From positions 1 to 53,537 of the forward strand of contig CAZJRB010000040.1 of the NCBI GenBank assembly GCA_964547995.1: DNA of 53,537 nucleotides, written 5' to 3'. This DNA comes from CAZJRB01 sp964547995. Lineage in GTDB: Bacteria; Planctomycetota; Planctomycetia; Pirellulales; Thermoguttaceae. The notes beneath the pieces were generated by a model that made no database searches, was not told where the DNA came from, and worked only from the letters and a program-made list of their open reading frames with translations. Positions 25,739-34,316 of this stretch are shown here, in pieces. A program made the translations under genes and the position numbers. Each line of letters starts with the position of its first letter. Position 1 is the stretch's first letter.

Positions 25739-26239
25739 TTAGCCGAGAGCGGCGGGGTGGCACTGCTGGCTTGTCCAGCAGTGTTGTTCGAGCGACGCGG
25801 CAAGCACTGTTGGACAAGCCAACAGTGGCACCCGTGCGCCGGTCGTGTAACCGGCCTTCTTCATGAGTTTGGGGATCGTAACGGAATCGGCGGGGATCGG
25901 TTTCTGCCCCTCGGGTTTCACCTCGTTATTGCCGCGGATGTAGGTGTGGCCGGTGTGATGTCCCGTCATGAGGCTGCAACGGGACGGGGCGCATACCGTG
26001 CTGCCTGAATAGTGGTCGGTGAAACGCATCCCTTCGGCCGCCATCCGGTCGAGTCTCGGTGTCTTGATCCGCTGCTGGCCGTAACACCCCAGGTCACCAT
26101 ACCCAAGGTCATCGGCAAGGATATAGATGATATTGGGTTTGTCGGCGGCAAACGTCTGTCGCAACAGGCAGCCTAAAACGAAGGCAACGACCGCAGTAAG
26201 GAAAATGCGTTGAATGTTGGTCGCGTTGCAGATTCTCAT
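25739..26239 (-). pseudogene. Sulfatase, N-terminal fragment truncated by a palindromic repeat
   Basis: The frame has a signal-like N-terminus (MRICNATNIQRIFLTAVVAF) and the first part of a type I sulfatase: PNIIYILADDLGYGDLGCYG with metal-binding Asp residues, TPRLDRMAAEGMRFTDHY, and VCAPSRCSLMTGHHTGHTY with Cys83 as the formylglycine residue (C-x-P-S-R). From about residue 134 the reading passes into the palindromic element (RVPLLACPTVLAASLEQHCW) and stops. Full-length enzymes need about 450 residues, and no remainder is found in 25349-25738, so the C-terminal two-thirds is lost. Sulfatases hydrolyse sulfate esters of glycans and are abundant in planctomycetes. The remnant is presumably inactive. 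Confidence 0.88.
25756..25832. repeat. Palindromic element at the truncation point of a sulfatase gene
   Basis: The arms at 25756-25783 and 25805-25832 match in 25 of 28 positions as reverse complements. Each arm contains its own hairpin (cactgctgg...ccagcagtg). The right arm touches the last codon of the recognisable sulfatase (about 25838). Confidence 0.85.
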
Positions 26240-26243
26240 AGGA

Positions 26244-27869
26244 TTAACGGCTGACGTCCTCTTTAGTCTCCGGCAAGTCGATCAGATACATCTTGCGTCC
26301 CCAGATCATTAGCAGGCTCCCACAGGGCAAGGGTTCCATGTGGCAGGCCCCGTGATATTGAGCATCCGGCAGGGGGATGGTTGCCTCGACCTGCATCCGT
26401 GCGGTGGAATAGACAATGAGTTCTTCCTTGTCTCGACTGAAATGTTCGTCACAAACAATGAAAAGACCACGAGGGTCGTCCACGGTTGCCCCCCTTGGAC
26501 ATTGCAACTCAGGCAGGCTTTGTGCCGGGGCCGCCAGGTCGTAAGGGTCAACGATGATGTGCCTCGTCTCTCCAGCGTCGATGGCCTCCGGACTGAGCCC
26601 GCGTGAAACAATCATTCGCCAACCCGATGGCGTGGAAAACATAAAACCAGGTTTGACCCTCCCGTCGCGCGGATGTAACGGATGTGCCGGACCGATTTCG
26701 ACCGGTTGGAACGAGTGGCCGCGCATCTCCAACCGCACCAACCGGTTGCCTGCGCCGGTAATCAGACTTTTTCCGTCGTGACCAATCTGAAGCGGCGAGA
26801 GAACGCAACCGAGGAGATTGTCGAGACGTTTTTTCGTCGTGTGTGCCACCAGCTTGCCCTGCTTGACGTCGAACACCCACCACGCCTTAGGTTTCCATTG
26901 CTGAATGATGACCAGGGGCGCGGCGGGAGAAGCGAAAGCCCATGTCGCACGGAGCCGATCTTCACCAGTCTTATAGCTGCCAGCCAGACGATGGCGCTCC
27001 GCTTCGGGCACACGCATCTGTCGGCCGACCGTCAAGTCTTGCGGGTCGTAGACGACAAGCGATCCACCGTCGCGCACGAGGGCGATTCCTTCGCTGCATC
27101 GGACTATGCAGACCGCATCCGTTGGCCCGAAGGGTGTGCTTTTTCCTGTGCCGAGATTGAGGGTCTCGGGCTGGTAGCCTGACGAGTCGTTCAATAGCAG
27201 AACTTCACGTGGATTGCATCCAACCTCGACGGAGCGGACTCTCTCGCGAAACGGCCCCATCCTCAATTGCGTGAAGGTGGCCCCGGCCGATTCATGCATC
27301 TCCGTGCCGTGGAGAGTACTTCTTTTGCTGATCCACCGATTCGACGTGTCGAAGGTCGCCTCCTCGACTTCCAGTGCGATCGAGGATTGCATCGGTGGAG
27401 GTTCATATCCGGGTACGGCCGTTGGGATCCCGCCGGATCGTAGTTCAATAATCTGACGCTGCTTTTCTTCCTCAATTGCCCGCCTGATGTCCGGAAGGAG
27501 ATATAGAGTGGAGCCGACTAATAGGAGAACACAAGAACCCAACAAGCAGAGAACCATTCCAACTACGGCATGAGCTATCGCGCCCGGCACGCTGCGACGG
27601 TGACATATTCCGACGATGGCGAACACAAAGGCTGCGATCAATGCTACCCCATAACCCACCAGGGACCATCTTGCCGCTTCGAATTCCGGAAGAGGCATGA
27701 TCAGCAGAATCAGGCACGGGACCACCAGCAGCGGAATCACCCAACTCATCACGACCATGGTTTTCACAAAGGACGGCTTGATCGCCAGTCGGTATCCGAC
27801 GATCGGTTCCGCCTCAACGACCTGAGCGTCGTCCGGCTTGCCCGGCGAAGGTAACTGGTCACGGTTCAT
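26244..27869 (-). CDS. Hypothetical membrane protein with large extracytoplasmic domain
   Basis: This 541-residue protein of unknown family begins MNRDQLPSPGKPDDAQVVEA. Three or four hydrophobic helices follow (FVKTMVVMSWVIPLLVVPCL, WSLVGYGVALIAAFVFAIVG, AIAHAVVGMVLCLLGSCVLL), and then a long soluble C-terminal part of about 390 residues. The soluble part contains weak, repeated strand pairs (LVVYDPQDLTVGRQM, WWVFDVKQGKLVAHTT, ELIVYSTARMQVEATI) that suggest a beta-propeller of reporter type. ATG 27869 is preferred to 27899, because the acidic hydrophilic start is typical of a cytoplasmic N-terminus. No motif shows enzymatic function. It ends four bp before the sulfatase remnant begins. Confidence 0.75.
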   Translation of the reverse strand: MNRDQLPSPGKPDDAQVVEAEPIVGYRLAIKPSFVKTMVVMSWVIPLLVVPCLILLIMPLPEFEAARWSLVGYGVALIAAFVFAIVGICHRRSVPGAIAHAVVGMVLCLLGSCVLLLVGSTLYLLPDIRRAIEEEKQRQIIELRSGGIPTAVPGYEPPPMQSSIALEVEEATFDTSNRWISKRSTLHGTEMHESAGATFTQLRMGPFRERVRSVEVGCNPREVLLLNDSSGYQPETLNLGTGKSTPFGPTDAVCIVRCSEGIALVRDGGSLVVYDPQDLTVGRQMRVPEAERHRLAGSYKTGEDRLRATWAFASPAAPLVIIQQWKPKAWWVFDVKQGKLVAHTTKKRLDNLLGCVLSPLQIGHDGKSLITGAGNRLVRLEMRGHSFQPVEIGPAHPLHPRDGRVKPGFMFSTPSGWRMIVSRGLSPEAIDAGETRHIIVDPYDLAAPAQSLPELQCPRGATVDDPRGLFIVCDEHFSRDKEELIVYSTARMQVEATIPLPDAQYHGACHMEPLPCGSLLMIWGRKMYLIDLPETKEDVSR

Positions 27870-28073
27870 GGAAGCTACCGATACTGAGTAAAGCCACAAC
27901 TGCTAATCCCATCGCACTGCCAGGAATCTCGATCGTACGCAAAAAAGAAAAAAGGGGGTAGGTCCACTCTCTGTGAACAGGTTTGCTGTATTGGCGGTCC
28001 ACGGGGACGGAGCGTCGATTCGAGCCCGGAATCAGTAGGGGTCGCGCCATCGCATCACTCTATCTGCTCGGGC

Positions 28074-28853
28074 TCAGTTCAGCATGAACCGGACCGGCAG
28101 GCGGACGGTGTACGGGATCGGGCGGCCGAAGCGCCGGGCGGGTGCAAAACGCCAACTCCGGATCGCCTGCATCGCCTCCGCATCCAGAATGGGATGGCCG
28201 CTCGAAGTCGAAATCTCCAGACTGCCGACCTTCCCTTCCGCCGTGACCAGGATTTGCAGGATCACCGTGCCTTCCAGCCGCTCGACGTACGCGCGGTGCG
28301 GATAGCTGGGCGGGCGGTTGTCCAGCATCTCCGGCAGCGTGTCGGCACTGGTGCCGACTGACTCTTGCCGCGGGATCGAAACGACCGGAACGGCGGCCGA
28401 TCGGGATTCCCGTGAAATCTCGCGAGCCGGCGGCTTCTCGGCACGCGGCAAGGAAAGCGGCACGCGGCGCGAAACCGCTTCCGACGGAGCAGGCATCAGA
28501 CGATCGGCCATCGCCAACTCGTCCGTCGTCGCCTCGGAAACATCGGTCGGCGACTGCGTGTACATCGTCTCGGGAGGGACATAGACCCGGTCGGGCAGAA
28601 CGATGACCTTGGGTTCCGGTTGCACGATCCTCACGGCGGGCATCGGCGGTTCCGGCCGCGTCCAACTCGACGCCAACTCTACTCGGGCCAGCGTTTGTTG
28701 CCCGGGCAATCGCGGTGACTCGAAAAATATCGCCCCGAACCAGGTGGTTGCCACCACCGCACCCATCACGTGGACCACGAACGAACCGCCCCAACTCGTT
28801 GTGTGCGGGTGGGTTGCGCCGATGCGGAGCAGGTTGTTGACGAAGCCGTGCAT
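28074..28853 (-). CDS. TonB family energy transducer
   Basis: This 259-residue protein has an N-terminal membrane anchor (GGSFVVHVMGAVVATTWFGA), a proline-rich periplasmic linker (PEPPMPAVRIVQPEPKVIVL), and a C-terminal TonB domain: NRPPSYPHRAYVERLEGTVI, LQILVTAEGKVGSLEI, SSGHPILDAEAMQAIRSWRF and PYTVRLPVRFML. TonB passes proton-motive energy to outer-membrane receptors. The ATG at 28853 (MHGFVNNLLR) is preferred to 28868. It lies downstream of a TonB-dependent receptor on the same strand, so the two probably work together. ExbB and ExbD are not in the window. The gap to the receptor (28854-29148) is 295 bp and contains a hairpin. Confidence 0.92.
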   Translation of the reverse strand: MHGFVNNLLRIGATHPHTTSWGGSFVVHVMGAVVATTWFGAIFFESPRLPGQQTLARVELASSWTRPEPPMPAVRIVQPEPKVIVLPDRVYVPPETMYTQSPTDVSEATTDELAMADRLMPAPSEAVSRRVPLSLPRAEKPPAREISRESRSAAVPVVSIPRQESVGTSADTLPEMLDNRPPSYPHRAYVERLEGTVILQILVTAEGKVGSLEISTSSGHPILDAEAMQAIRSWRFAPARRFGRPIPYTVRLPVRFMLN

Positions 28854-29102
28854 GGTCGAGTGCGTCAATCGCGAGTATCGAGGACAACCGGGGGCCGCTT
28901 TGCCTGGCGGCGACCTCCATTATTATGCCGGAATGGCCCCGGGTATGCAACCCGTGCGAATCCCGTGCCGTTCGCAGTCAGGGCGGTATTTACCGATACC
29001 TTGATCTGGGGGTCGGGATCACTCTACCCCCACCCTATCAACTCGCGAATTGAGGGGGGAATATTCCCGGATGGGTGGTTTCCCGGTCGTCGTCCCGGAG
29101 AA

Positions 29103-29123
29103 CCCTGGCACGCAGTGCCAGGG
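29103..29123. repeat. Hairpin ccctggcac-gca-gtgccaggg
   Basis: This perfect palindrome with nine-base arms and a 3-base loop is followed on the plus strand by gctttt. It lies between the TonB-dependent receptor and tonB. A similar motif, accccgcacgcagtgcaggggctttt, occurs at 33097-33122, so it belongs to a repeat family. It could act as a terminator on the plus strand, but no plus-strand gene precedes it. Confidence 0.6.
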
Positions 29124-29148
29124 CTTTTGCTCTCACTGGACGCTCGAC

Positions 29149-31377
29149 TCAGAAAAACCGTTCGTAGCCGAAGTGGCCGGAAGTCCCCGCTCCGTCGACG
29201 CCCGACCCGTGGACCCGGTACCACTCGTTGAAGATATTCTCGACGCCGAGGGCAATCTGCTCGTTCTCGCGGAGCCGCATTCCGAAGTTGACGTTGACGA
29301 TACCGTACGCGGGGGTTCCGCCGGGCGGAATCCGCGAGTCGCGAATGTCGCGCTGGCTGAGGCGACTCTGCCGCCCGGCGATCCAGCCGTAAATGTCGAA
29401 CCAGTTCCGCATCTCGCGGTCGCGCCACCGCAGTCCGATCACCCCTTGGGCGGGTGGAATCCGGCTCATCGGCTCGCCCTTCGTGTAGTCCTGGCCATAG
29501 ATGTAGGTGTAGTTGCCGAAGATGCTCCACTCGGGCGTGGCCAGGTACTCGGCGGCCAGCTCGACGCCCTGCAGCCCGGCCGAGGCGACGTTCTGGCGTT
29601 GAAGGATGCGGATCGTTGCGGGCGGAGGGCTCGGATTGGGAATCGTGCCCACCTCGTTCCGGACGATCAGGTCGTCGAGCATCGTCCAGAAGTAGAACGT
29701 CTGCATCCGGAGCCGATCGTAATCGAATTTCAACCCCACTTCATACCCGTAGCTCGTCTCGGGGGCCAAGTTGGGATTCGGGATGTCGATCCCCTCGTTG
29801 ACGTTGTCGGAGATACTCGTCAGCTCGTCGAGGTTCGGCGCCCGGAACCCTTCGGCCACCGAACAGACGAACCGCAGGTCCGGGCGGATCTCGTAACTGA
29901 AGCCGACCATGCCCGACCAGTTCTGGAAAGTGGGATAGATCTGCAACGGGGTGTAGATCAGGGGCGGCGGCGGAAACGGGTTGATTGTGACAGTCTGCAC
30001 CAGCGACCCGGCGCCGATATTCGTATATCGCACTCCGGTGGTTGCGCGGAGCCGCCGGGTCAGGTCGACTTCCCACTGGAGAAACGCCCCCAGCCGTTCG
30101 TAGTAACTGCCGGGGGGGAATTGCGGCGGGCCGACGTCCTTCCAGGCGGTGACGTGGTCGTGGTACCAATCGACGCCGGTGGTGATCTGTCCCAGCAGAC
30201 CCAGGTCGCGGGCGCCCACCACGTTCATCCCGACCGTATTGACGTTGAATTCGGCTCGCCGCACGGCCGTCCACGTCGGTTTGAGTCGTTTTGTGAACTC
30301 CTTCTGGCGGTTGTAGGATGCGGTGAACTCGATCGTGTCGAAGGTGCCGCTCAGATCGGTCGCCTGGTAGCGTAGGTAGGCGAGGTCGCGTTGCTGCGGA
30401 TCGAACCGCCGGGCTTCCCCCGGCCACTTGTCGGTCCGCGGCACGTTCATCTGCTCGAAGTGCTGTAGCGAGATGGTCAGCAACTGGTTGTCGGCGATCA
30501 GGTGGTCGAGGCGGATGTCGCCCGCATACTGGCTGTAGTCGGTAAACGGCTGGACGCCGCGGCCGCCGCCGCGGTAGAGATCGTTGAAGTTGCCGTAGCT
30601 GCCGCCGCTGAACATCCCCCAGCCGTCGCTCGACCGGGTGACGTTCAATCGGGTGTAGCTCCCGTTGTCGGCCGTCGCGTAGCGCTCGATGAACTGCCCG
30701 CCCAGGGACTGGTAGAACCGCGGGTCGGTTTTTCGGGTGACGACGTTGATCACGCCGCCGATGGCGTCGGAGCCCCAAAGGACGCTCTGCGGCCCGCGGA
30801 CGACCTCGATTCGCTCGATCATGCCGGGATCGATCGTGCCGAAGTACTGGTTCGGCCCGTACCGGAACGTCGAGTTGTTCAACCGGATGCCGTCGATGAG
30901 GATCAGCGTCTGCGGCCCGGTCAGGCCGCGGATAAACGGCGAGGCCTGGCCGGCGCCCGTCCGCTGCACCATGATCCCCACCTCGCGCTCGATGGCCTCG
31001 ATCGGGGTGCGGGGCTGCCGCTCCATCAGGTCCTGCGGCGTGACGATCGTCGTCGCCTGGGAACTCTCGAAGACCGATTGCGTCCCGCGCAATGCCGAGG
31101 AAAGTCCCTCGTACTCCTGCTGCATCAGATTGGGGTAGCTGCCCGGAACGTTGTACGGGTTGCGTGCCGGGCGTACTTCGACTTCGTCGATGATCGGCGG
31201 CTCGTCCGGCTGCACCAGGACCTCCGGCATCAGCGGCGGTTCCCCCGCCCGCGGGGGCGCCGGAGCATCATCCGCCGGAAGCACCAGATCCTCGAGCTCT
31301 TCCTGGGCAACCGCCAAACTCACAAACAATGCGCACACGATCGGCGCAACAACAAACGCCCTCCTGGAAAACATCAT
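29149..31377 (-). CDS. TonB-dependent outer-membrane receptor
   Basis: This 742-residue receptor has a signal peptide (MMFSRRAFVVAPIVCALFVS) and a proline-rich N-terminal region. The plug domain follows: ATTIVTPQDLMERQPRTPIE, GQASPFIRGLTGPQTLILID, GIRLNNSTFRYGPNQYFGTI and GPQSVLWGSDAIGGVINVVT are the classical plug motifs. A long beta-barrel rich in aromatic residues follows and ends in phenylalanine (FGYERFF). ATG 31377 is used; an upstream start (31419) would add a hydrophilic leader without a signal. The substrate is unknown, but tonB and a HemP-like gene on the same strand suggest iron or haem. No TonB box could be assigned with certainty. Confidence 0.95.
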   Translation of the reverse strand: MMFSRRAFVVAPIVCALFVSLAVAQEELEDLVLPADDAPAPPRAGEPPLMPEVLVQPDEPPIIDEVEVRPARNPYNVPGSYPNLMQQEYEGLSSALRGTQSVFESSQATTIVTPQDLMERQPRTPIEAIEREVGIMVQRTGAGQASPFIRGLTGPQTLILIDGIRLNNSTFRYGPNQYFGTIDPGMIERIEVVRGPQSVLWGSDAIGGVINVVTRKTDPRFYQSLGGQFIERYATADNGSYTRLNVTRSSDGWGMFSGGSYGNFNDLYRGGGRGVQPFTDYSQYAGDIRLDHLIADNQLLTISLQHFEQMNVPRTDKWPGEARRFDPQQRDLAYLRYQATDLSGTFDTIEFTASYNRQKEFTKRLKPTWTAVRRAEFNVNTVGMNVVGARDLGLLGQITTGVDWYHDHVTAWKDVGPPQFPPGSYYERLGAFLQWEVDLTRRLRATTGVRYTNIGAGSLVQTVTINPFPPPPLIYTPLQIYPTFQNWSGMVGFSYEIRPDLRFVCSVAEGFRAPNLDELTSISDNVNEGIDIPNPNLAPETSYGYEVGLKFDYDRLRMQTFYFWTMLDDLIVRNEVGTIPNPSPPPATIRILQRQNVASAGLQGVELAAEYLATPEWSIFGNYTYIYGQDYTKGEPMSRIPPAQGVIGLRWRDREMRNWFDIYGWIAGRQSRLSQRDIRDSRIPPGGTPAYGIVNVNFGMRLRENEQIALGVENIFNEWYRVHGSGVDGAGTSGHFGYERFF

Positions 31378-31582
31378 GGGTTCGGACTCCCCCGAATCGG
31401 CCACACGGTCGTTGCCCAAGGCTAGACCGGAATATGCCGAAAGATCGCGATTGTCCGAATAATCGGGTCGTAACCATTATGCGGGTTAGGTAAAGCCGAA
31501 CTGCCAGAAAAGCCTCGCCAGACGCCCCATCTTAACACGGATTGCCAATCCGTCCTACGATTCCTTTTCTGCAACTGACGGG

Positions 31583-31921
31583 TTAACGCTTCCGCCGCAC
31601 CCAACAAACCATGAGCATCGCGAGTTCCGCCGCGGAGACAGCGATCATCAGGTACATGCGGAGTTCGTGTTTTCCTTTTGCGAAATTCTCGTAGCAGAAC
31701 CAGCCGCCGACGAAACAAGCGACGACCATGGCGAGCAAGTCCCCCACTAGCGAAATTCGGGTGGTTTGCAGCAGGGAAGCCACCAGCGCCGCCGCGCCCA
31801 TGACCAACCCGAACCACAACCCGCTCGTTCCGCCCGGCTCCATGAAATAGCGGTAGAGCCCGCTCAGAATGACCGCCACGCCAAAACATGCCGTAACGGC
31901 CGCAACCATTTTTCGAGACAT
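31583..31921 (-). CDS. Small four-helix membrane protein (TMEM14-like)
   Basis: This 112-residue protein is almost wholly hydrophobic, with about four helices: VAAVTACFGVAVILSGLYRY, SGLWFGLVMGAAALVASLLQ, ISLVGDLLAMVVACFVGGWF and YLMIAVSAAELAMLMVCWV, ending in CWVRRKR. Length, number of helices and glycine pattern recall TMEM14/UPF0136 proteins, but I am not sure of the family. It follows the O-methyltransferase gene at 19 bp and lies on the same strand as the receptor. The function is unknown. Between this gene and the receptor start (31378-31582) no other gene is seen. Confidence 0.8.
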   Translation of the reverse strand: MSRKMVAAVTACFGVAVILSGLYRYFMEPGGTSGLWFGLVMGAAALVASLLQTTRISLVGDLLAMVVACFVGGWFCYENFAKGKHELRMYLMIAVSAAELAMLMVCWVRRKR

Positions 31922-31940
31922 CGTCGAACGACTCCTGCGG

Positions 31941-32813
31941 CTACCTTTTCTTCAGTGTGACCCCGACACCGGCCCCTTCCATCAGGAGAAACGACGTCTC
32001 CAGCTTCGGGTCCTGGGTGATCGCCTTGATGTAACGCGGGTCTGGGGCCGGGCCGCGCATGTTGTGGGCGATGATCAAGCCGCCGGGACGGACCAGCGGT
32101 AACAGCTTCTCCAGGTAGTCGATGTAGCCAGATTTATCGGCATCGAGAAACAGAATGTCGATCGGCTCTTTGTGCCGGCTGACCGTTTTGTGGGCGTCTC
32201 CTTCAATAATGGTGATGATGTCATCCACGCCGGCCTTCTTGAAGTTCTTGCTGGCGATCTTGACCATTTCGGGACTGATCTCGTGCGTATATAGCTTTCC
32301 GCCGGTCTTCCGCAGCGCCATGGCAAACCAGACGGCCGATTCACCGGTCGAGGTGCCGATCTCGACCACCCGTTTCGCATCGACTGCTTCGGTGAGTTGC
32401 CTGAGCAGGCGTCCATCGTTGGTCGAGACGTTGGCATGACGAGGTCCCTTGCGCATCTCGTCGAGCCCTGCGAGAATCTTTTTTTCCACGTCGTCTTTGG
32501 GCAGCAGCGGGTTCTCGTACTCGCTGGCCGCCGGCCCGAAACGCCCCGGGCCCCGCCTTCCGGGACCACGCGGCGGACCGCCCGGGCCAAATCCCGGCGG
32601 GCGCAGCTCCTCGGCCGTAAGCTTGCCGTCCTTGTCCTTGTCCGCTTCTTTCAGCTTCGCCGCGGCGCCGTCGATCTCGTCTTTCGTGAGAACTCCGTCT
32701 CCGTCGGCGTCGAACAGCGAGATCAGCGGGTGGAAGCGGCCCGGGCGCTGTGCCTGCGCCGTGGTCGCAAAAATCCCCAAAACCGCCATGGCAATTAGCA
32801 CCTTCGATTTCAT
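31941..32813 (-). CDS. Secreted EF-hand protein fused to an O-methyltransferase domain
   Basis: This 290-residue protein has a signal peptide (MKSKVLIAMAVLGIFATTAQ, cleavage after AQA). Two EF-hand loops follow (FDADGDGVLTKDE and DKDKDGKLTAEE), then a glycine/proline/arginine-rich linker and a complete class I SAM-dependent methyltransferase domain of the caffeoyl-CoA O-methyltransferase type (VVEIGTSTGESAVWFAMAL, LYTHEISPEMVKIASKNF, DILFLDADKSGYIDYLEK, LVRPGGLIIAHNM). ATG 32813 has a good ribosome-binding site (aagggag). Secretion of a SAM-using enzyme is unusual because the cofactor is cytoplasmic. Such secreted EF-hand fusions are seen in planctomycetes but are uncharacterised. It lies 51 bp after the hemP-like gene. 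Confidence 0.9.
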   Translation of the reverse strand: MKSKVLIAMAVLGIFATTAQAQRPGRFHPLISLFDADGDGVLTKDEIDGAAAKLKEADKDKDGKLTAEELRPPGFGPGGPPRGPGRRGPGRFGPAASEYENPLLPKDDVEKKILAGLDEMRKGPRHANVSTNDGRLLRQLTEAVDAKRVVEIGTSTGESAVWFAMALRKTGGKLYTHEISPEMVKIASKNFKKAGVDDIITIIEGDAHKTVSRHKEPIDILFLDADKSGYIDYLEKLLPLVRPGGLIIAHNMRGPAPDPRYIKAITQDPKLETSFLLMEGAGVGVTLKKR

Positions 32814-32864
32814 GAGTCGTTCTCCCTTGGGTTGAGTGTGGTGCATTGAGGATAGACGACAGCG

Positions 32865-33047
32865 TCATTTCGTCAAGTAGAGCTTCCCGCGGGCGGTCTT
32901 TCGCAGCCGGTACATCTCGCCAGCGTGCTCGATCCACAGCTCCCCGTGGCCTCGGAACAGTTCCGAAGAATGGTAGATCGGGGGACGCGGGTCCCGGTCG
33001 CCGGGCAATTCCTCGTCCCGTTGCTCGTCACTCGATCGTTCGTCCAT
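32865..33047 (-). CDS. hemP: HemP-like hemin uptake protein
   Basis: This 60-residue protein has a C-terminal half (GELWIEHAGEMYRLRKTARG, then KLYLTK) that matches the HemP pattern of Y-R-L-R, a basic turn, and G-K-L-x-L-T-K. HemP proteins are small cytoplasmic factors linked to haem uptake and its regulation in bacteria. The N-terminal half is acidic (DEQRDEELPGDRD). The ATG at 33047 is the only suitable start. It heads the minus-strand group with the O-methyltransferase, the TonB-dependent receptor and TonB, and this neighbourhood supports a haem or iron role. The recognition rests on one short motif. Confidence 0.7.
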   Translation of the reverse strand: MDERSSDEQRDEELPGDRDPRPPIYHSSELFRGHGELWIEHAGEMYRLRKTARGKLYLTK

Positions 33048-33067
33048 GGTTCGCGAAAGGCGGCTCG

Positions 33068-33094
33068 GGCGCGACCAACGGTCGCAGCTTTATG
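33068..33094. repeat. Single arm of the 3975/4112 palindromic family
   Basis: The sequence ggcgcgaccaacggtcgcag with gctttatg matches the arm at 4112-4138 in 25 of 27 positions. No inverted partner is seen nearby. It lies just upstream of the hemP-like gene and directly before the gcacgcagtgc hairpin at 33097-33122. Confidence 0.75.
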
Positions 33095-33157
33095 TGACCC
33101 CGCACGCAGTGCAGGGGCTTTTCTATCCACTATCCACCACTCACCACTCACCACTCA

Positions 33158-34291
33158 CTACCGCTTCGGCCGGCAATACGACAGGGCCAACAGGGCGTAA
33201 CTGGTCACCAGCTTCGGGTCGCCTTCGAGCCAGCGGGTGTTTTCGTTGACCCAGGAGCCGTCGGGTCGTTGCCGCGAGGCGAGTTCTTCGGCCAGCTCGC
33301 GGCGCCAATCGTGTTTCACGTCGCGGGCGTCGACGAAGTAGTCGATGGCCATCGCGTCGAACGTCTTGGCCATCGTGTGGTAGTAGTAATACAACCCCGC
33401 GGTACCCAGCCCGCCGTTGTGTTTCAGGTCGTAGTTCTTGCGGATCCATTGATGGGCGGCCTTCACCCGCGGATCGTCCGGCCCGAGCCCCGCGTAGATC
33501 ATGCTCTTCAGGCCGGCGTAGGTCATGCTGGGGTAGCTTCTCAGCCCGCCGTCAGGCGTTTCGCCGCTTTTGCTGCCGCCGCCGGCTGCGCACGTGTAGT
33601 AGAACCCGCCGTCGGGGTTCTTGGGAGCAAAGGGCGTCGTGTTGTATTCGGTTTCGAGATTCTGGCATCGCGAGATGAAGACCAATGCCTTGATCATTGT
33701 TTCGTCGTCGGCTCCGTTGCCGCAGGCCCGCAGGGCGTCGATCAGGAAGGCCGTATTCGACAGATCAGGCCGCTCATGCTCTCCGTATCCAGCCCCGCCG
33801 AAGGAGAGATCGGACAGCTCCTTGCCTTCGCCTTCATCCCACTGGAGCCCTTTGAGAAACGTCTCCGCCCGGCGGATGGTCTTGTCGTAGCGGCCGCCGC
33901 GGTTGGCTTCCTGGAAACAGATCAGGGCCAGGCAGGTCTCGTAGTTGCGAAGAAAGGTGCCGGGGGCATGGATCCCGCCGTCCGGCCGTATCGAGCGCTC
34001 CAGATACCGAAGGCTTTTCGCCACGAGCGGATCACTCGGGCTGCGGCCGTGCCGCAGGATGGCGGTGGTGGCCAGGGCGGTCACACCGATACCGGTCTCC
34101 TTGCTGTACGCCCCGTTTTCATCTTGTCCCCGGGTGCGAAGGTAGTCGATTCCCCGGTCGACGGTCTGCCGGAAGATTTTCGGATCGGGTCCGAGCCGGC
34201 CGGCCGCTTCGGCAGCGGCGGAGCAGATTACCCCGACTACAAGGAAGGACGCAACGACAACAGCAACCACTTTTTTTCGCGAATATTTCAT
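33158..34291 (-). CDS. Secreted prenyltransferase/squalene-oxidase-repeat protein
   Basis: This 377-residue protein has a signal sequence (MKYSRKKVVAVVVASFLVVG, cleavage after AAAEA) and alpha/alpha-barrel repeats of the terpene-cyclase type: VDRGIDYLRTRGQDENGAYS, VAKSLRYLERSIRPDGGIHA, AETFLKGLQWDEGEGKELSD and ASRQRPDGSWVNENTRWLEG. The catalytic DxDD motif of squalene cyclases is not visible, so it is unlikely to be a cyclase. ATG 34291 has a clear ribosome-binding site (ggaggac); the open frame upstream continues into repeat sequence and is not coding. Exported members of this family are common in planctomycetes and their function is not known. Confidence 0.88.
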   Translation of the reverse strand: MKYSRKKVVAVVVASFLVVGVICSAAAEAAGRLGPDPKIFRQTVDRGIDYLRTRGQDENGAYSKETGIGVTALATTAILRHGRSPSDPLVAKSLRYLERSIRPDGGIHAPGTFLRNYETCLALICFQEANRGGRYDKTIRRAETFLKGLQWDEGEGKELSDLSFGGAGYGEHERPDLSNTAFLIDALRACGNGADDETMIKALVFISRCQNLETEYNTTPFAPKNPDGGFYYTCAAGGGSKSGETPDGGLRSYPSMTYAGLKSMIYAGLGPDDPRVKAAHQWIRKNYDLKHNGGLGTAGLYYYYHTMAKTFDAMAIDYFVDARDVKHDWRRELAEELASRQRPDGSWVNENTRWLEGDPKLVTSYALLALSYCRPKR

Positions 34292-34316
34292 CGTATGTCC
34301 TCCGGAAGAAATTGAT

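Noticed and set aside
33097..33122. Rho-independent terminator for the squalene-repeat gene
   Set aside because: The hairpin is followed by T residues on the plus strand while the gene runs on the minus strand, and a similar hairpin occurs at 29103, so a repeat is more likely.
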